Source: Aestuariicoccus sp032586235 (lineage in GTDB: Bacteria; Pseudomonadota; Alphaproteobacteria; Rhodobacterales; Rhodobacteraceae). Taken from it: 64,000 nt of DNA. The stretch lies in contig NZ_JAWHTD010000007.1 in assembly GCF_032586235.1 (NCBI RefSeq), forward strand, positions 121,033-185,032. Direction: 5' to 3'. Below the pieces are notes generated by a model. The model did no database searches. It saw only the letters and a list, made by a program, of their open reading frames with translations, and was not told the DNA's origin. The position numbers and the translations under genes were made by a program. Below are positions 17,282 through 26,751 of the stretch, one piece after another (position 1 is the stretch's first letter; each line of letters opens with the position of its first letter).

Positions 17282-17977
17282 TCAGCCGCGCACCCCGAGC
17301 GACCCCACCGCCAGAACCGGCCCCGTGGGCGCGCCGGTGGGCGACCCGCCGGGCGGTTCGCGCGAGATGGCGACAGTGGCGCCGGGGCTCATGCGCGCCA
17401 CCAGTTCGTCGGGCACGGGGATCTGCGTCAGCGTGTCGGGCTGCATCAGCCCGACCGAGATCGGCGCGGCCGAAGGTCCCGGGATCAGCCAGATCTCCAG
17501 CGCGCTGTCCTGGGGAAAGACGCCCGCGTCGCGTCGCAGCATGAAGGTCTGGCTGTCGGGCGCCCAATGCGCCAGCAGCGTATAGCCCTGGTCTTCGGCC
17601 ACCAGATCGGCGTAGAGATGCGGCGCTTCGGGCTGCAGCATATCGGTCTGCAACACCGCCCAGGCCAGAAGCCCGGCGGCCACGGCGCCGCCGAGATAGG
17701 GCATAAGCTGGCGCCAGAGCGGCGGGCGTTTTTGTCCGAAGAGCGCGCCCTCGATGCGGCGGAACACCTGCGGCGCGGGATCGACCGGGGCGATGTCGTC
17801 GGTGAGGGTGGTGAAATAGGTGCTCCAGGCCGCGACGTCCTGGCGCAGATCCGGGTCCTGGGCCATCTGCGCCTCAAACCGGCGCGCCTCGTCCTCGGAC
17901 AGCAGGCCCAGCACGTATTCCGCCGCCATCGCCTCGGCCCCGCCGGGCAGATCGGCCGTATCCTCGGGACCCGTCAT
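17282..17977 (-). CDS. Anti-sigma factor, RskA family
   Basis: 231 residues from the ATG at 17977, whose ATGA overlaps the sigma stop by 4 bases. The N-terminal 80 residues form the zinc-less anti-sigma domain (MAAEYVLGLLSEDEARRFEA), a single membrane helix follows (LMPYLGGAVAAGLLAWAVLQ), and the periplasmic part is the RskA domain (ALEIWLIPGPSAAPISVGL). It should hold the adjacent ECF sigma factor inactive at the membrane and release it after regulated proteolysis or redox change. Confidence 0.9.
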   Translation of the reverse strand: MTGPEDTADLPGGAEAMAAEYVLGLLSEDEARRFEAQMAQDPDLRQDVAAWSTYFTTLTDDIAPVDPAPQVFRRIEGALFGQKRPPLWRQLMPYLGGAVAAGLLAWAVLQTDMLQPEAPHLYADLVAEDQGYTLLAHWAPDSQTFMLRRDAGVFPQDSALEIWLIPGPSAAPISVGLMQPDTLTQIPVPDELVARMSPGATVAISREPPGGSPTGAPTGPVLAVGSLGVRG

Positions 17978-18522
17978 CGGCTCAGACACTCCCTGAGTTG
18001 CATCAGCGACCGGCGGAGCCAAGTGCGCACGGTGTTCAGCTTGACCCCGGTCGCCTCGGCCAGCATGGCATAGGTGTCACCGTCCAGATAGGCGCGGCGC
18101 ACCATCGCCGCGCGGTCGGGCGGCAATTCGCGCAGGCATTCGGCCAGCTGCGCCGCCTCGGCCCGCGCCATGGCCTGACGTTCCGGTCCGGGGGCCGTAT
18201 CGGCCACCAGATCCGCTGCCTCGATCGGCGCGGGACGGGCCGCGCCCGACAGGCGGCGGCGGCGGTCGATGGCCACGTTGCGGGCCAATGTGATCAGCCA
18301 TGTCATGGGCGAAAATCCGTTGACGCGATACTGCCCCGCCTTGTCCCAGATGCGCACGAAACTCTCTTGCAGCGCCTCCTCGGCCTCGGCGGGGTCGGAC
18401 AAGACACGCAGGCAGACGCCGAAAAGTTTCGCCGACGTGCGATCGTAAAGCGACCGGAAGGCGCCGCGGTCGCCCATGGCGACGCGGGCGATCAGGTCTT
18501 CGATGTCCGTCTGCGCTGTCAT
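17974..18522 (-). CDS. ECF sigma factor (SigK/RpoE type)
   Basis: 182 residues from the ATG at 18522. Region 2 is seen in YDRTSAKLFGVCLRVLSDPA and SFVRIWDKAGQYR, region 4 in LPPDRAAMVRRAYLDGDTYA followed by GVKLNTVRTWLRRSL. The gene is directly upstream of, and overlaps, its RskA-type anti-sigma. The likely regulon includes its own operon and the downstream fasciclin and msrB genes; this last point is inference from position. Confidence 0.92.
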   Translation of the reverse strand: MTAQTDIEDLIARVAMGDRGAFRSLYDRTSAKLFGVCLRVLSDPAEAEEALQESFVRIWDKAGQYRVNGFSPMTWLITLARNVAIDRRRRLSGAARPAPIEAADLVADTAPGPERQAMARAEAAQLAECLRELPPDRAAMVRRAYLDGDTYAMLAEATGVKLNTVRTWLRRSLMQLRECLSR

Positions 18523-18739
18523 GCTGCCCGATCCGGCCTCTTGGCGGGCCCCGCCCGGCACCCAGGCCACAACACCCCAGCGCGGCGGCTTTTGCAAGCG
18601 GGCAACGCCCTCCCTTGCCCGGCAAGCGCCGCGTGCCGCCGCCATGACCCGAGATTCCCGCCCCGCCGCTCTTGCCCCCCGGCGCGATTTGAGGCACCTA
18701 CGCGTCAATACAAGACGCGCGAGACGGAAAGGATTTCCC

Positions 18740-19726
18740 ATGGCGGATGGCACGATGGACATCAATGCAAAACCCACCGAAGAAATCTCGGTTCGCGAAG
18801 TCTTTGGCATCGACACCGACATGGTGGTGCACGGCTTTGCCGACGGCAGCGACCGGGTGCCCGACATGGACAGCACCTACAAGTTCGACCCCGACACCAC
18901 GCTGGCCATCCTCGCGGGGTTCCGCAACAATCGCCGGGTGATGATCCAGGGCTATCACGGCACCGGCAAGTCGACCCATATCGAGCAGGTCGCCGCCCGG
19001 CTGAACTGGCCGGCGGTGCGGGTGAACCTCGACAGCCACATCAGCCGGATCGACCTGATCGGCAAGGACGCGATCAAGCTGGTCGATGGCAAGCAGATCA
19101 CGCAATTCCAGGAGGGCATCCTGCCCTGGGCGCTGCGCAACCCCTGCGCCATCGTCTTCGACGAATACGACGCCGGCCGCGCCGACGTGATGTTCGTGAT
19201 CCAGCGGGTGCTGGAGACCGACGGCAAGCTGACGCTGCTCGACCAGAACCAGGTCATCACCCCGCACAAGTATTTCCGCATCTTCGCCACCGCCAACACG
19301 GTGGGTCTGGGCGATACGACCGGGCTTTACCACGGCACCCAGCAGATCAATCAGGGCCAGATGGACCGCTGGTCGCTGGTGGCCACGCTGAACTATCTGT
19401 CCATCGACGCCGAGACCTCGATCGTGCTGTCCAAGGCGCCGCATTACAACACCGAGAAAGGCCGCAAGACCATCCGCCAGATGGTCACCGTGGCCGATTT
19501 CAGCCGCCGCGCCTTCATGAACGGCGAGCTGTCGACGGTGATGAGCCCGCGCACCGTGATCGCCTGGGCCCAGAACGCCGAGATCTTCCGCGACGTGGGC
19601 TATGCCTTCCGGGTGTCGTTCCTTAACAAATGCGACGAGCTGGAGCGCCAGACAGTGGCCGAATTCTACCAGCGCTGCTTTGACGAGGAACTGCCTGAAA
19701 GCGCGGCGTCGCTCTCGATGGCCTGA
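18740..19726 (+). CDS. cobS: Cobaltochelatase subunit CobS
   Basis: 328 residues. An AAA+ ATPase with Walker A GYHGTGKST and Walker B CAIVFDEYDAG, plus the CobS-specific N-terminal segment (ISVREVFGIDTDMVVHGF). With CobT and CobN it inserts cobalt into hydrogenobyrinic acid a,c-diamide in the aerobic vitamin B12 pathway. GGAAAGGA precedes the ATG at 18740. cobT follows after one small gene. Confidence 0.97.
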   Translation: MADGTMDINAKPTEEISVREVFGIDTDMVVHGFADGSDRVPDMDSTYKFDPDTTLAILAGFRNNRRVMIQGYHGTGKSTHIEQVAARLNWPAVRVNLDSHISRIDLIGKDAIKLVDGKQITQFQEGILPWALRNPCAIVFDEYDAGRADVMFVIQRVLETDGKLTLLDQNQVITPHKYFRIFATANTVGLGDTTGLYHGTQQINQGQMDRWSLVATLNYLSIDAETSIVLSKAPHYNTEKGRKTIRQMVTVADFSRRAFMNGELSTVMSPRTVIAWAQNAEIFRDVGYAFRVSFLNKCDELERQTVAEFYQRCFDEELPESAASLSMA

Positions 19727-19779
19727 TTTCGAACCGGGCTGCGCCCGGTCCGACCCGCGCGCCTTCGGCGGCTCTATGT

Positions 19780-19890
19780 AAGCTCCCACCGGGCTGCGCC
19801 CGGCGGGAGCCGCGCGCCTCCGGCGCGACTTACCATCGGATCGGCTGCGCCGATCCGACCCGGGCGGGCGCTGCGCGCCCGCTTTTGTTT
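19780..19890 (+). terminator. Series of hairpins ending in an intrinsic terminator after cobS
   Basis: Several short palindromes follow the cobS stop. The last, GCGGGCGC (19864-19871) paired with GCGCCCGC (19875-19882) and followed by TTTTGTTTT, is a clear rho-independent terminator, so cobS and cobT are probably not fully cotranscribed. Confidence 0.8.
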
Positions 19891-19950
19891 TGCGACACAG
19901 CGGCAATCTGTCTCATCCAGCAGACCGCCGCCAAGGTCGTATACAACGGT

Positions 19951-20337
19951 ATGCGGATGATGATCGCATATGCACTATGTTTGGCCTGTCTTGGTCCGGC
20001 GCCGGGCGGGGCCTCGGGCGCGATGGACCAGGCGCTCTTTTTCGCCTCTTGCGCGGGGCGCTCCGCGGCGGTCTTTCACTATCAGCGGTTCAACACCGGC
20101 GTGCCCACCCGCGAGGCAGAGGTGCGCCGCATGCAATATGACGATCTTTATGCCGCCGTCGCCCCGCCGCAGGGGCCCGAGGCGGACCTGCTCTGGCAGC
20201 AGCGCCGCCGCAGCCAGGAGGCGCAGGAGCGGCTGTTGATCCAGGGCGAGTATCACGTCGACGCCCGGACGGCCGCCCGCGCCGAGGCCGAGGCCCGCCG
20301 CCGCCTGGCGCAATGCGACGCGGCCCTGCTGGGCTAA
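19951..20337 (+). CDS. Small exported protein between cobS and cobT
   Basis: 128 residues. The N-terminus MRMMIAYALCLACLGPAPGGASG is a signal peptide. The mature part has two conserved-looking cysteines (ASCAGR, AQCDAAL) and a long charged helical region rich in Arg, Glu and Ala (AARAEAEARRRLAQC). I do not recognise a named family. It is preceded by the cobS terminator, so it probably has its own promoter, and it is 61 bp before cobT. Confidence 0.7.
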   Translation: MRMMIAYALCLACLGPAPGGASGAMDQALFFASCAGRSAAVFHYQRFNTGVPTREAEVRRMQYDDLYAAVAPPQGPEADLLWQQRRRSQEAQERLLIQGEYHVDARTAARAEAEARRRLAQCDAALLG

Positions 20338-20398
20338 GCGGCCCCCGAAGGTGCATTCCCTCTTGCCATTTCGGCGCTGAAAGACGACATCTGACACC

Positions 20399-22276
20399 AT
20401 GTCCAAGCCTGCCGACAACCCCGCCGATCCGTTCAAGAAAGCCCTCGCCGAGGCCACCAAGGTCATGGCCGACGATCCCGAGCTGACGGTCAGCTATACC
20501 GTCGACCCGTCGGGCGTGTCGGGCGACGCGATGCGTCTGCCGCAGATCAGTCGCCGGATGACCCGCGACGAGGTGATGCTGGCGCGCGGCACGGCGGATG
20601 CGCTGGCGCTTTACCGGCGCTATCACGATGCGAACACCCATGCCCGCTATGCCCCGCCGGGCGACATGGCGCGCGAGCTTTACGAGGCGATGGAGACTGC
20701 CCGCTGCGAGGCGATGGGCGCGCGCGACATGCCCGGCACCGCCGGCAATATCGACGCCAAGATCGGGCACGAGGCGCAGCGCCGCGGCTTTGACCAGATC
20801 AAGGACGCCTCGGAGGCGCCGCTGGCCAATGCGGCGGGCTATCTGATCCGGCATCTGGCCACCGGGCGCGACCTGCCGGACGGCGCGGCCAACGTGATGG
20901 AGCTCTGGCGCGGCTTCATCGAGGAACAGGCCGGCGGCACTCTGGCGGGGCTTGAGGACACGCTGCGCGACCAGGCGGCCTTTGCCAAATTCGCGCGCAA
21001 GATGATCACCGATCTGGGGTACGGCGACCAGCTGGGCGACGACCCGGACGAGATCGACGAGGATTCCGAGGACCAGGCCGAGGACGGCGCCGAGGATCAG
21101 GAAGAGCCCGACAGCACCGGCCAGGACGATCAGGACGAAGACCAGAGCGAGGCCAGCGCTGAATCGAGCCAGGAAGAGACGATGGATCCGTCGCAGGCCC
21201 AGGTCTCGATGGACGAGATGGCCGATCAGGAGCTGGGCGAAGAGGCCGAGATGCCCGAGGGCGAGGCCCCGCTCGAACCCCCTGCCCCGCAGCCGGTATC
21301 CGACGCCGACCCCAATTACACGGTCTACGATTCCACGAACGACGAGGAAATCGCCGCCGAAGAGCTGGCCGAACCGGTCGAGCTGGAACGCCTGCGCGCC
21401 TATCTCGACCAGCAGCTGGAGCCCTTGAAGGGGGCTGTCAGCCGGCTGGCCAACAAGCTGCAGCGCCGCCTGCAGGCGCAGCAGAACCGGTCGTGGGAGT
21501 TCGACCGCGAGGAAGGCATCCTAGATGCCGGCCGTCTGGCGCGGGTGGTGGCGAACCCGACGACGCCGCTGTCGTTCAAGGTCGAGAAGGACACCGAGTT
21601 CCGCGACACGGTGGTGACGCTCTTGCTGGACAATTCCGGCTCGATGCGCGGGCGGCCGATCAGCATCGCCGCGATCTGCGCCGACGTGCTGGCGCGCACG
21701 CTGGAACGCTGCAGCGTCAAGGTCGAGATCCTCGGCTTTACCACCAAGGCGTGGAAAGGCGGCATGGCGCGCGAAAAGTGGCTGAACGAGGGGCGCGAAC
21801 AGCAGCCCGGGCGGCTCAACGACCTGCGCCACATCATCTACAAAGGGGCCGATGCGCCCTGGCGGCGCACCCGCGACAACCTCGGTCTGATGATGAAAGA
21901 GGGGCTGCTCAAGGAAAACATCGATGGCGAGGCGCTGGAATGGGCGCATCGCCGGATGGTTCACCGCGCCGAGGCGCGCAAGATCCTGATGGTGATTTCC
22001 GACGGCGCGCCAGTGGACGACAGCACTCTGTCGGTGAACTCGGCCAACTACCTGGAAAAGCACCTGCGCGACGTCATCGCCATGGTCGAGCGGCGCAAGC
22101 AGGTCGAGCTTTTGGCGATCGGCATCGGCCACGACGTGACGCGCTATTACGAGCGCGCGGTGACGATCACCGATGTCGAGCAGCTGGCGGGCGCGATGAC
22201 CGAACAGCTGGCTGCGCTCTTCGACAGCGACCCGCGGGCGCGGGCGCGGTTCATGGGCCTCAAACGCGCGAGCTGA
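20399..22276 (+). CDS. cobT: Cobaltochelatase subunit CobT
   Basis: 625 residues. The N-terminal part is alpha-helical, the middle (about residues 215-310) is a very acidic linker (DDPDEIDEDSEDQAEDGAED), and the C-terminal third is a von Willebrand A domain with the MIDAS motif DNSGSMRGRPI. CobT forms a hexameric ring with CobS that drives cobalt insertion by CobN. cobN is not in this window. Confidence 0.97.
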   Translation: MSKPADNPADPFKKALAEATKVMADDPELTVSYTVDPSGVSGDAMRLPQISRRMTRDEVMLARGTADALALYRRYHDANTHARYAPPGDMARELYEAMETARCEAMGARDMPGTAGNIDAKIGHEAQRRGFDQIKDASEAPLANAAGYLIRHLATGRDLPDGAANVMELWRGFIEEQAGGTLAGLEDTLRDQAAFAKFARKMITDLGYGDQLGDDPDEIDEDSEDQAEDGAEDQEEPDSTGQDDQDEDQSEASAESSQEETMDPSQAQVSMDEMADQELGEEAEMPEGEAPLEPPAPQPVSDADPNYTVYDSTNDEEIAAEELAEPVELERLRAYLDQQLEPLKGAVSRLANKLQRRLQAQQNRSWEFDREEGILDAGRLARVVANPTTPLSFKVEKDTEFRDTVVTLLLDNSGSMRGRPISIAAICADVLARTLERCSVKVEILGFTTKAWKGGMAREKWLNEGREQQPGRLNDLRHIIYKGADAPWRRTRDNLGLMMKEGLLKENIDGEALEWAHRRMVHRAEARKILMVISDGAPVDDSTLSVNSANYLEKHLRDVIAMVERRKQVELLAIGIGHDVTRYYERAVTITDVEQLAGAMTEQLAALFDSDPRARARFMGLKRAS

Positions 22277-22436
22277 CCTGTCGGGCGAAAAGCCGCAGGA
22301 CCGCGTCAATGCGCCGGGCGATCCAGGTGCGGCGACGGGTGACCAGCGCCTTGTCGGCATTGCGCTCATGGGTGCCGCAGGGTTGCAGGTGATCTGGACG
22401 GGCGGTCAGGATGCGGGTGTCGATGGGGCTGATCAT
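22260..22436 (-). CDS. Possible small basic protein (58 aa)
   Basis: A 58-residue frame starting MISPIDTRILTARPDHLQPC, ending in an Arg-rich helix (RRRTWIARRIDAVLRLFARQ). GGAGAGAG stands seven bases before the ATG, which is the main support. It overlaps the cobT 3' end by 17 bases on the opposite strand. No family recognised. Confidence 0.35.
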   Translation of the reverse strand: MISPIDTRILTARPDHLQPCGTHERNADKALVTRRRTWIARRIDAVLRLFARQVSSRV

Positions 22437-22577
22437 GGGCTCTCTCCTAAGCTGGTGACCTCATCCTGCCGGACCGCGGATATCGCCGCTTGAGGCTTTC
22501 CCTGTGATTATCCTTGGAAACCCCTGTGAAACGACCCGAAGCTTGCGGAAACGCGTGGACGCGGCTTAACTCATGCC

Positions 22578-23774
22578 ATGCATTACCGCTTTACCGATTG
22601 CCTGCTGGACATTGACGCTCTGACCCTCACCCGGTCAGGCCAGCCGGTGGCGGTCGAGCCTCAGGTCTTCGACCTGATCCGCCTGCTGGTCGAGAACCCG
22701 GGCCGCGTGGTGACCCGCGACGAGATCGTCGCCGCCGTCTGGGGCGGGCGCATCGTCAGCGAGTCGGCCATCTCGGCCCGCATCGCCGCCGCCCGCAAGG
22801 CCGTGGGGGATGACGGCAAGGCGCAAAAAGTGATCCGCACCGTGGCCCGGCGCGGGTTGCAGATGGTGGCCGAGATCGCCTATCCCACCGACGCGGCGCC
22901 AAACGGGACAAGCCAGCCCAAGCCCGTCACCCCGCCCCGGGTGCGCTATACGAGCAATCCGCGCGGTCAGATGCTGGCCTATACCCTCTTCGGGACCGGC
23001 CCGCCGGTGCTCAACGTGTCGTTCTTCGCCCGCTCCATCGAACGCGAATGGCACGTCGGCACGCGCCGCACGATACTCGAAAGCCTGGCGCAGGATCACG
23101 AGGTAGCCTGTTACGACGAGATCGGATCCGGCCTGTCGGACCCGGACATGACCGGGGTCACCTATCCCGGCAAGGCCGAGGACGCGCTGGCCGCCGCCGA
23201 TGCGGCGGGCTTCGGCAGTTTCTCGATCTTCGCGGAATCCGGCGGCGCCCTGCCGGCGATCATTCTGGCCGCCACCCATCCCGACCGGGTGCGCTGCATA
23301 GTGATCTCGGGCGGCTATGCCGAAGGCCACGCCCGGCGCGGCGACGACAGCGACACCGATTATATCCGCGCCCTGATCTCTGCCGGCTGGGACCGGCCCG
23401 GCAGCCCCTTCACCCGCACCTACCTGACCGCCTATTGCCCCGACGGCCCGTATGAGGCCGCCAACGAGGTGGCCGAGATGATGCGCGCCGCGGCCAAGCG
23501 GGACAACATGCTGCACCAGCGCGACCTGCAGAACAACGCCTCGGTGGTCGACTACCTTGGGTCGGTACAATGCCCCGTCCTGCTGATCCATGGCCGCCGC
23601 GACAGCGTGCATCCGCTCTCTGGCGCACAGCGGCTCGCCAGCGGCATTCCCAGGGCCGAGCTGCACGTTCTGGATTCCGCGAACCATCTGCCGCTTGAGG
23701 GATCGGGGCTGCTGGCGCCTTATCTGGACACCACCAAGGGTTTCCTGGCCGAACATGGGCGCGACCCGGATTGA
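22578..23774 (+). CDS. Winged-helix (OmpR/CadC type) regulator fused to alpha/beta hydrolase
   Basis: 398 residues in two parts. Residues 1-105 are a winged-helix DNA-binding domain of the OmpR/CadC type (VFDLIRLLVENPGRVVTRDE, then ISARIAAARKAVGDDGKAQK). Residues about 125-395 are an alpha/beta hydrolase with an intact triad: Ser221 in AESGG, Asp342 in HGRRDSVHP and His370 in SANHLPLEG. There is no membrane segment. Such proteins may sense or hydrolyse a small ester or lactone and change transcription accordingly; the ligand is unknown. Confidence 0.88.
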   Translation: MHYRFTDCLLDIDALTLTRSGQPVAVEPQVFDLIRLLVENPGRVVTRDEIVAAVWGGRIVSESAISARIAAARKAVGDDGKAQKVIRTVARRGLQMVAEIAYPTDAAPNGTSQPKPVTPPRVRYTSNPRGQMLAYTLFGTGPPVLNVSFFARSIEREWHVGTRRTILESLAQDHEVACYDEIGSGLSDPDMTGVTYPGKAEDALAAADAAGFGSFSIFAESGGALPAIILAATHPDRVRCIVISGGYAEGHARRGDDSDTDYIRALISAGWDRPGSPFTRTYLTAYCPDGPYEAANEVAEMMRAAAKRDNMLHQRDLQNNASVVDYLGSVQCPVLLIHGRRDSVHPLSGAQRLASGIPRAELHVLDSANHLPLEGSGLLAPYLDTTKGFLAEHGRDPD

Positions 23775-23852
23775 CGGAACCCGAGGCTCGGGGGCTGAAG
23801 CCTCTGGCGCCCGCCGACAGGATCGCTACTCTCCGCCGAAAAGGAGGCAAGC

Positions 23853-25628
23853 ATGTTCCAGACATTCGAGGAAACGGCGCGGCCCGAACAGGGACCGCCG
23901 CGGCTGGCCGCACTGCGCGGCGCGCTTGTGGCCGAGGGGCTGGACGGCTTCGTCGTGCCGCGTGCCGATGCGCATCAGGGCGAATACGTCGCCCCCTGCG
24001 ACGACCGGCTGGCCTGGCTGACCGGCTTCACCGGATCGGCGGGCTATTGCGTGGCTTTGCGCGACCGGGCGGGCGTCTTCGTCGACGGGCGCTACCGGGT
24101 GCAGGTGCGCGCGCAGTTGGCCGATGTCTTCACGCCGGTGGACTGGCCCGAGGTCGGGCTGGCCGAGTGGATCAACGATGCCCTGCCGGACGGCGGGCGC
24201 GTCGGCTTCGACCCCTGGCTGCACCCGGTCGAACAGCTCCGCAGCCTGCGCGGCGCACTGAAAGGAGTCGAGCTTGTCCCGGTTGCCAACCTCGTCGACC
24301 GGATATGGGAGGACCGCCCGCCGCCGCCGCTGGGCCCCGTGGCGGTGCATCCGCTGGAGCTGGCAGGCGAGCCGCATGGCGACAAGATCGCGCGGCTGGC
24401 AGCCGCGCTGCAGGCCGATGCGGCGGTGATCACCCTACCCGATTCCATCGCCTGGCTGCTGAACATCCGCGGCTCGGACATCCCGCGCAACCCGGTGCCG
24501 CAGGGCTTTGCGCTGCTGCACGGGGGCGGCACGGTCACGCTCTTCATGGCGGCCGAAAAGCTGCGCGAGATCGGCGATCACCTGGGCCCGAACGTCACGC
24601 TGGCCGCGCCCGGCGAATTCGCCGGGGCGCTGGCCGCGCTGAGCGGCACGGTGCAGATCGATCCCGCCACCTGCCCCGCGGCGGTGGCCGATGCGCTGAC
24701 GCAGGCCGAGGTGGTCGAGGCCCCCGACCCCTGCCTTTTGCCCAAGGCGCGCAAGAACGCCGCCGAGCTGGGCGGCACCCGCGCCGCGCATCTGCGCGAC
24801 GCGGCGGCGATGGTGCGCTTCCTGGCCTGGCTCGACGCGCAGCCCGCGGACACCCTGACCGAGATCGACGTGGTCAAGCGGCTTGAGGCCGAGCGGCGCA
24901 AGTCGAACGCCCTGCGCGACATCAGCTTTGACACGATCAGCGGGGCGGGGCCGAACGGCGCCATCGTGCATTACCGCGTGACCGAGGCCACCAACCGCCC
25001 CGTCAAGGACGGCGAGCTGCTGCTGGTGGATTCCGGCGGGCAATATGTCGACGGCACGACCGACATCACCCGCACCGTCGCCATCGGCGCGCCCGGTGAC
25101 GAAGAGCGCGCCAATTTCACCCGCGTTCTCAAGGGCATGATCGCGCTTTCCAGGCTGCGCTTTCCGCCGGGTCTAGCGGGGCGCGACATCGACCCGCTGG
25201 CGCGCGTGGCGCTTTGGGAGGCGGGGCTCGACTATGGCCACGGCACCGGCCACGGGGTCGGCGCGTATCTGTCGGTGCACGAAGGCCCGCAGCGGATCGC
25301 GCGCACGGGCCTCGTGCCGCTGGAACCGGGGATGATCCTGTCGAACGAGCCCGGCTTCTACCGCGAAGGCGCATACGGCATCCGCATCGAGAATCTGATC
25401 GCCGTGGAAGAGGCCCCCGCCCTGCCCGGCCAGACCGTGGCGCGGATGCTGCGGTTCGAAACGCTGACCTTCGTGCCCATCGACCGCCGCCTGATCGTGG
25501 CCGAACTGCTGACGGGGGCCGAGCGCGACTGGCTCAACGCCTATCACACCGAGGTCGTGGCAAAGATCGCGCCGCTGGTCGAGGGACCGGCCCGGGACTG
25601 GCTATTGCAGGCCTGTCGCGTTATTTGA
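23853..25628 (+). CDS. pepP: Xaa-Pro aminopeptidase (M24 family, aminopeptidase P)
   Basis: 591 residues, the three-domain form also found in eukaryotic cytosolic APP. The N-terminal creatinase-like domains (LDGFVVPRADAHQGEYVAPC, TGFTGSAGYCVAL) precede the pita-bread catalytic domain with metal ligands in LLVDSGGQYVDGTTDITR, HGTGHGVGAYLSVHEGPQ and ILSNEPGFYREG. It removes N-terminal residues before proline. AAAGGAGG lies eight bases upstream of the ATG. The symbol follows activity; this long form is sometimes named pepQ/app. Confidence 0.93.
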   Translation: MFQTFEETARPEQGPPRLAALRGALVAEGLDGFVVPRADAHQGEYVAPCDDRLAWLTGFTGSAGYCVALRDRAGVFVDGRYRVQVRAQLADVFTPVDWPEVGLAEWINDALPDGGRVGFDPWLHPVEQLRSLRGALKGVELVPVANLVDRIWEDRPPPPLGPVAVHPLELAGEPHGDKIARLAAALQADAAVITLPDSIAWLLNIRGSDIPRNPVPQGFALLHGGGTVTLFMAAEKLREIGDHLGPNVTLAAPGEFAGALAALSGTVQIDPATCPAAVADALTQAEVVEAPDPCLLPKARKNAAELGGTRAAHLRDAAAMVRFLAWLDAQPADTLTEIDVVKRLEAERRKSNALRDISFDTISGAGPNGAIVHYRVTEATNRPVKDGELLLVDSGGQYVDGTTDITRTVAIGAPGDEERANFTRVLKGMIALSRLRFPPGLAGRDIDPLARVALWEAGLDYGHGTGHGVGAYLSVHEGPQRIARTGLVPLEPGMILSNEPGFYREGAYGIRIENLIAVEEAPALPGQTVARMLRFETLTFVPIDRRLIVAELLTGAERDWLNAYHTEVVAKIAPLVEGPARDWLLQACRVI

Positions 25629-25689
25629 CTCGGGAACGTTACAGTTCGGCGCGCATGATATGCCGCCGAACCAACGAGGGAAGAGACAG

Positions 25690-26034
25690 ATGCAAAAGAC
25701 CATTTCCATCCGCCCCGCCGAGGGCACCTGGACCGTGCGCGCCGGCGGCGCCGTGCTTGGCGAATCCGACGCGGCGCTGGAGCTGACCGAAGGCGATCTG
25801 CCCCCGGTGATCTATTTCCCGCGCGGCGACATCGCCATGGCCTTTCTGGACCGCTCCGACCACAGCACCCATTGCCCGCATAAGGGCGATGCGTCGTATT
25901 TCTCGATCATGTCGAAATCGCGGACCTATGAAAACGCTGTCTGGTCCTATGAGGACCCCAAGCCCGAGGTCGAGCGGATCAAGGGCTATCTGGCATTCCA
26001 AGAGCAGGACGGCGTGACCGTCGAACAGGTCTGA
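25690..26034 (+). CDS. DUF427 domain protein
   Basis: 114 residues from ATG 25690. The DUF427 pattern is seen in PPVIYFPRGDIAM, THCPHKGDASYFSI and NAVWSYEDPKPEVERIKGYL. The family is small, soluble and of unknown function, with conserved His/Cys residues in the CPHKG motif. AGAGACAG precedes the start. It lies 61 bp after pepP in the same direction. Confidence 0.9.
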   Translation: MQKTISIRPAEGTWTVRAGGAVLGESDAALELTEGDLPPVIYFPRGDIAMAFLDRSDHSTHCPHKGDASYFSIMSKSRTYENAVWSYEDPKPEVERIKGYLAFQEQDGVTVEQV

Positions 26035-26052
26035 CCCCGCAGGCTGCGCTCC

Positions 26053-26739
26053 ATGACAGCGGCCTATGACGCCCACCGCACGCTTTTTGTGCTCAACCCG
26101 GACCGCTTTGCCGAGGTCCGCGGGGCCGAGACGCTCGTGATCTGCGGTGCTGCGCGCGGCATGACTTCGATGGTCAGCTATGCGCTGCACGCGCTGAACT
26201 ATCCTCTGGGCGAGCGGCTGGGGCCACTGAATTACGAGGATCGGGAATTTCTGGATTGCCTGCCGGAAACCCTGCGCCTGCAGTCGCGCTGGCGGCCCCT
26301 GCGCGGGCTGCGGCGGCTGGTTCGGGCCCGCAACGCCGCGTATCCGCGCTGGGGTTTCAAACTGCCCCATGCGATCTTCTACGCACCCGTGCTGCGCCGG
26401 CGCCTGCGCAATCCGGTTTTCGTGGTCTGCGTGCGCAACCCGCTGGGCACCGTGTCCTCGATCAGCCGGCGCGAGGCGAAGAAGGCCATGAGCTTTGACC
26501 GGATGTACCGCCACGCCACCGCCTATCAACGCGCGCTGAGCTGGCTTTTGCGCCAGGCCGATCTGCCGGTGGTGCTGATCAACATGGACGCCGCCAAGGC
26601 CAACCCGGGGCGGTTTCTGAATGACCTGACCGAGCTTCTGGCGCTCAAGGGCAACCTGCACCGGATCAAGGCCGAGCTGGAACAGAACGGCTATTCGGCG
26701 GCCGATACGGGCGACCGGCGGGGTCAGGCGGCGGGCTGA
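26053..26739 (+). CDS. Sulfotransferase-like protein
   Basis: 228 residues. ETLVICGAARGMTSMVSYAL looks like the 5'-phosphosulfate-binding loop of PAPS-dependent sulfotransferases and VFVVCVRNPLGTVSSISRRE like the 3'-phosphate-binding Arg/Ser motif. The fold assignment is therefore plausible, but the first loop is atypical and the acceptor is unknown. It follows the DUF427 gene after 18 bp and may share its message. Confidence 0.65.
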   Translation: MTAAYDAHRTLFVLNPDRFAEVRGAETLVICGAARGMTSMVSYALHALNYPLGERLGPLNYEDREFLDCLPETLRLQSRWRPLRGLRRLVRARNAAYPRWGFKLPHAIFYAPVLRRRLRNPVFVVCVRNPLGTVSSISRREAKKAMSFDRMYRHATAYQRALSWLLRQADLPVVLINMDAAKANPGRFLNDLTELLALKGNLHRIKAELEQNGYSAADTGDRRGQAAG

Positions 26740-26751
26740 CCCGTGGGATGG

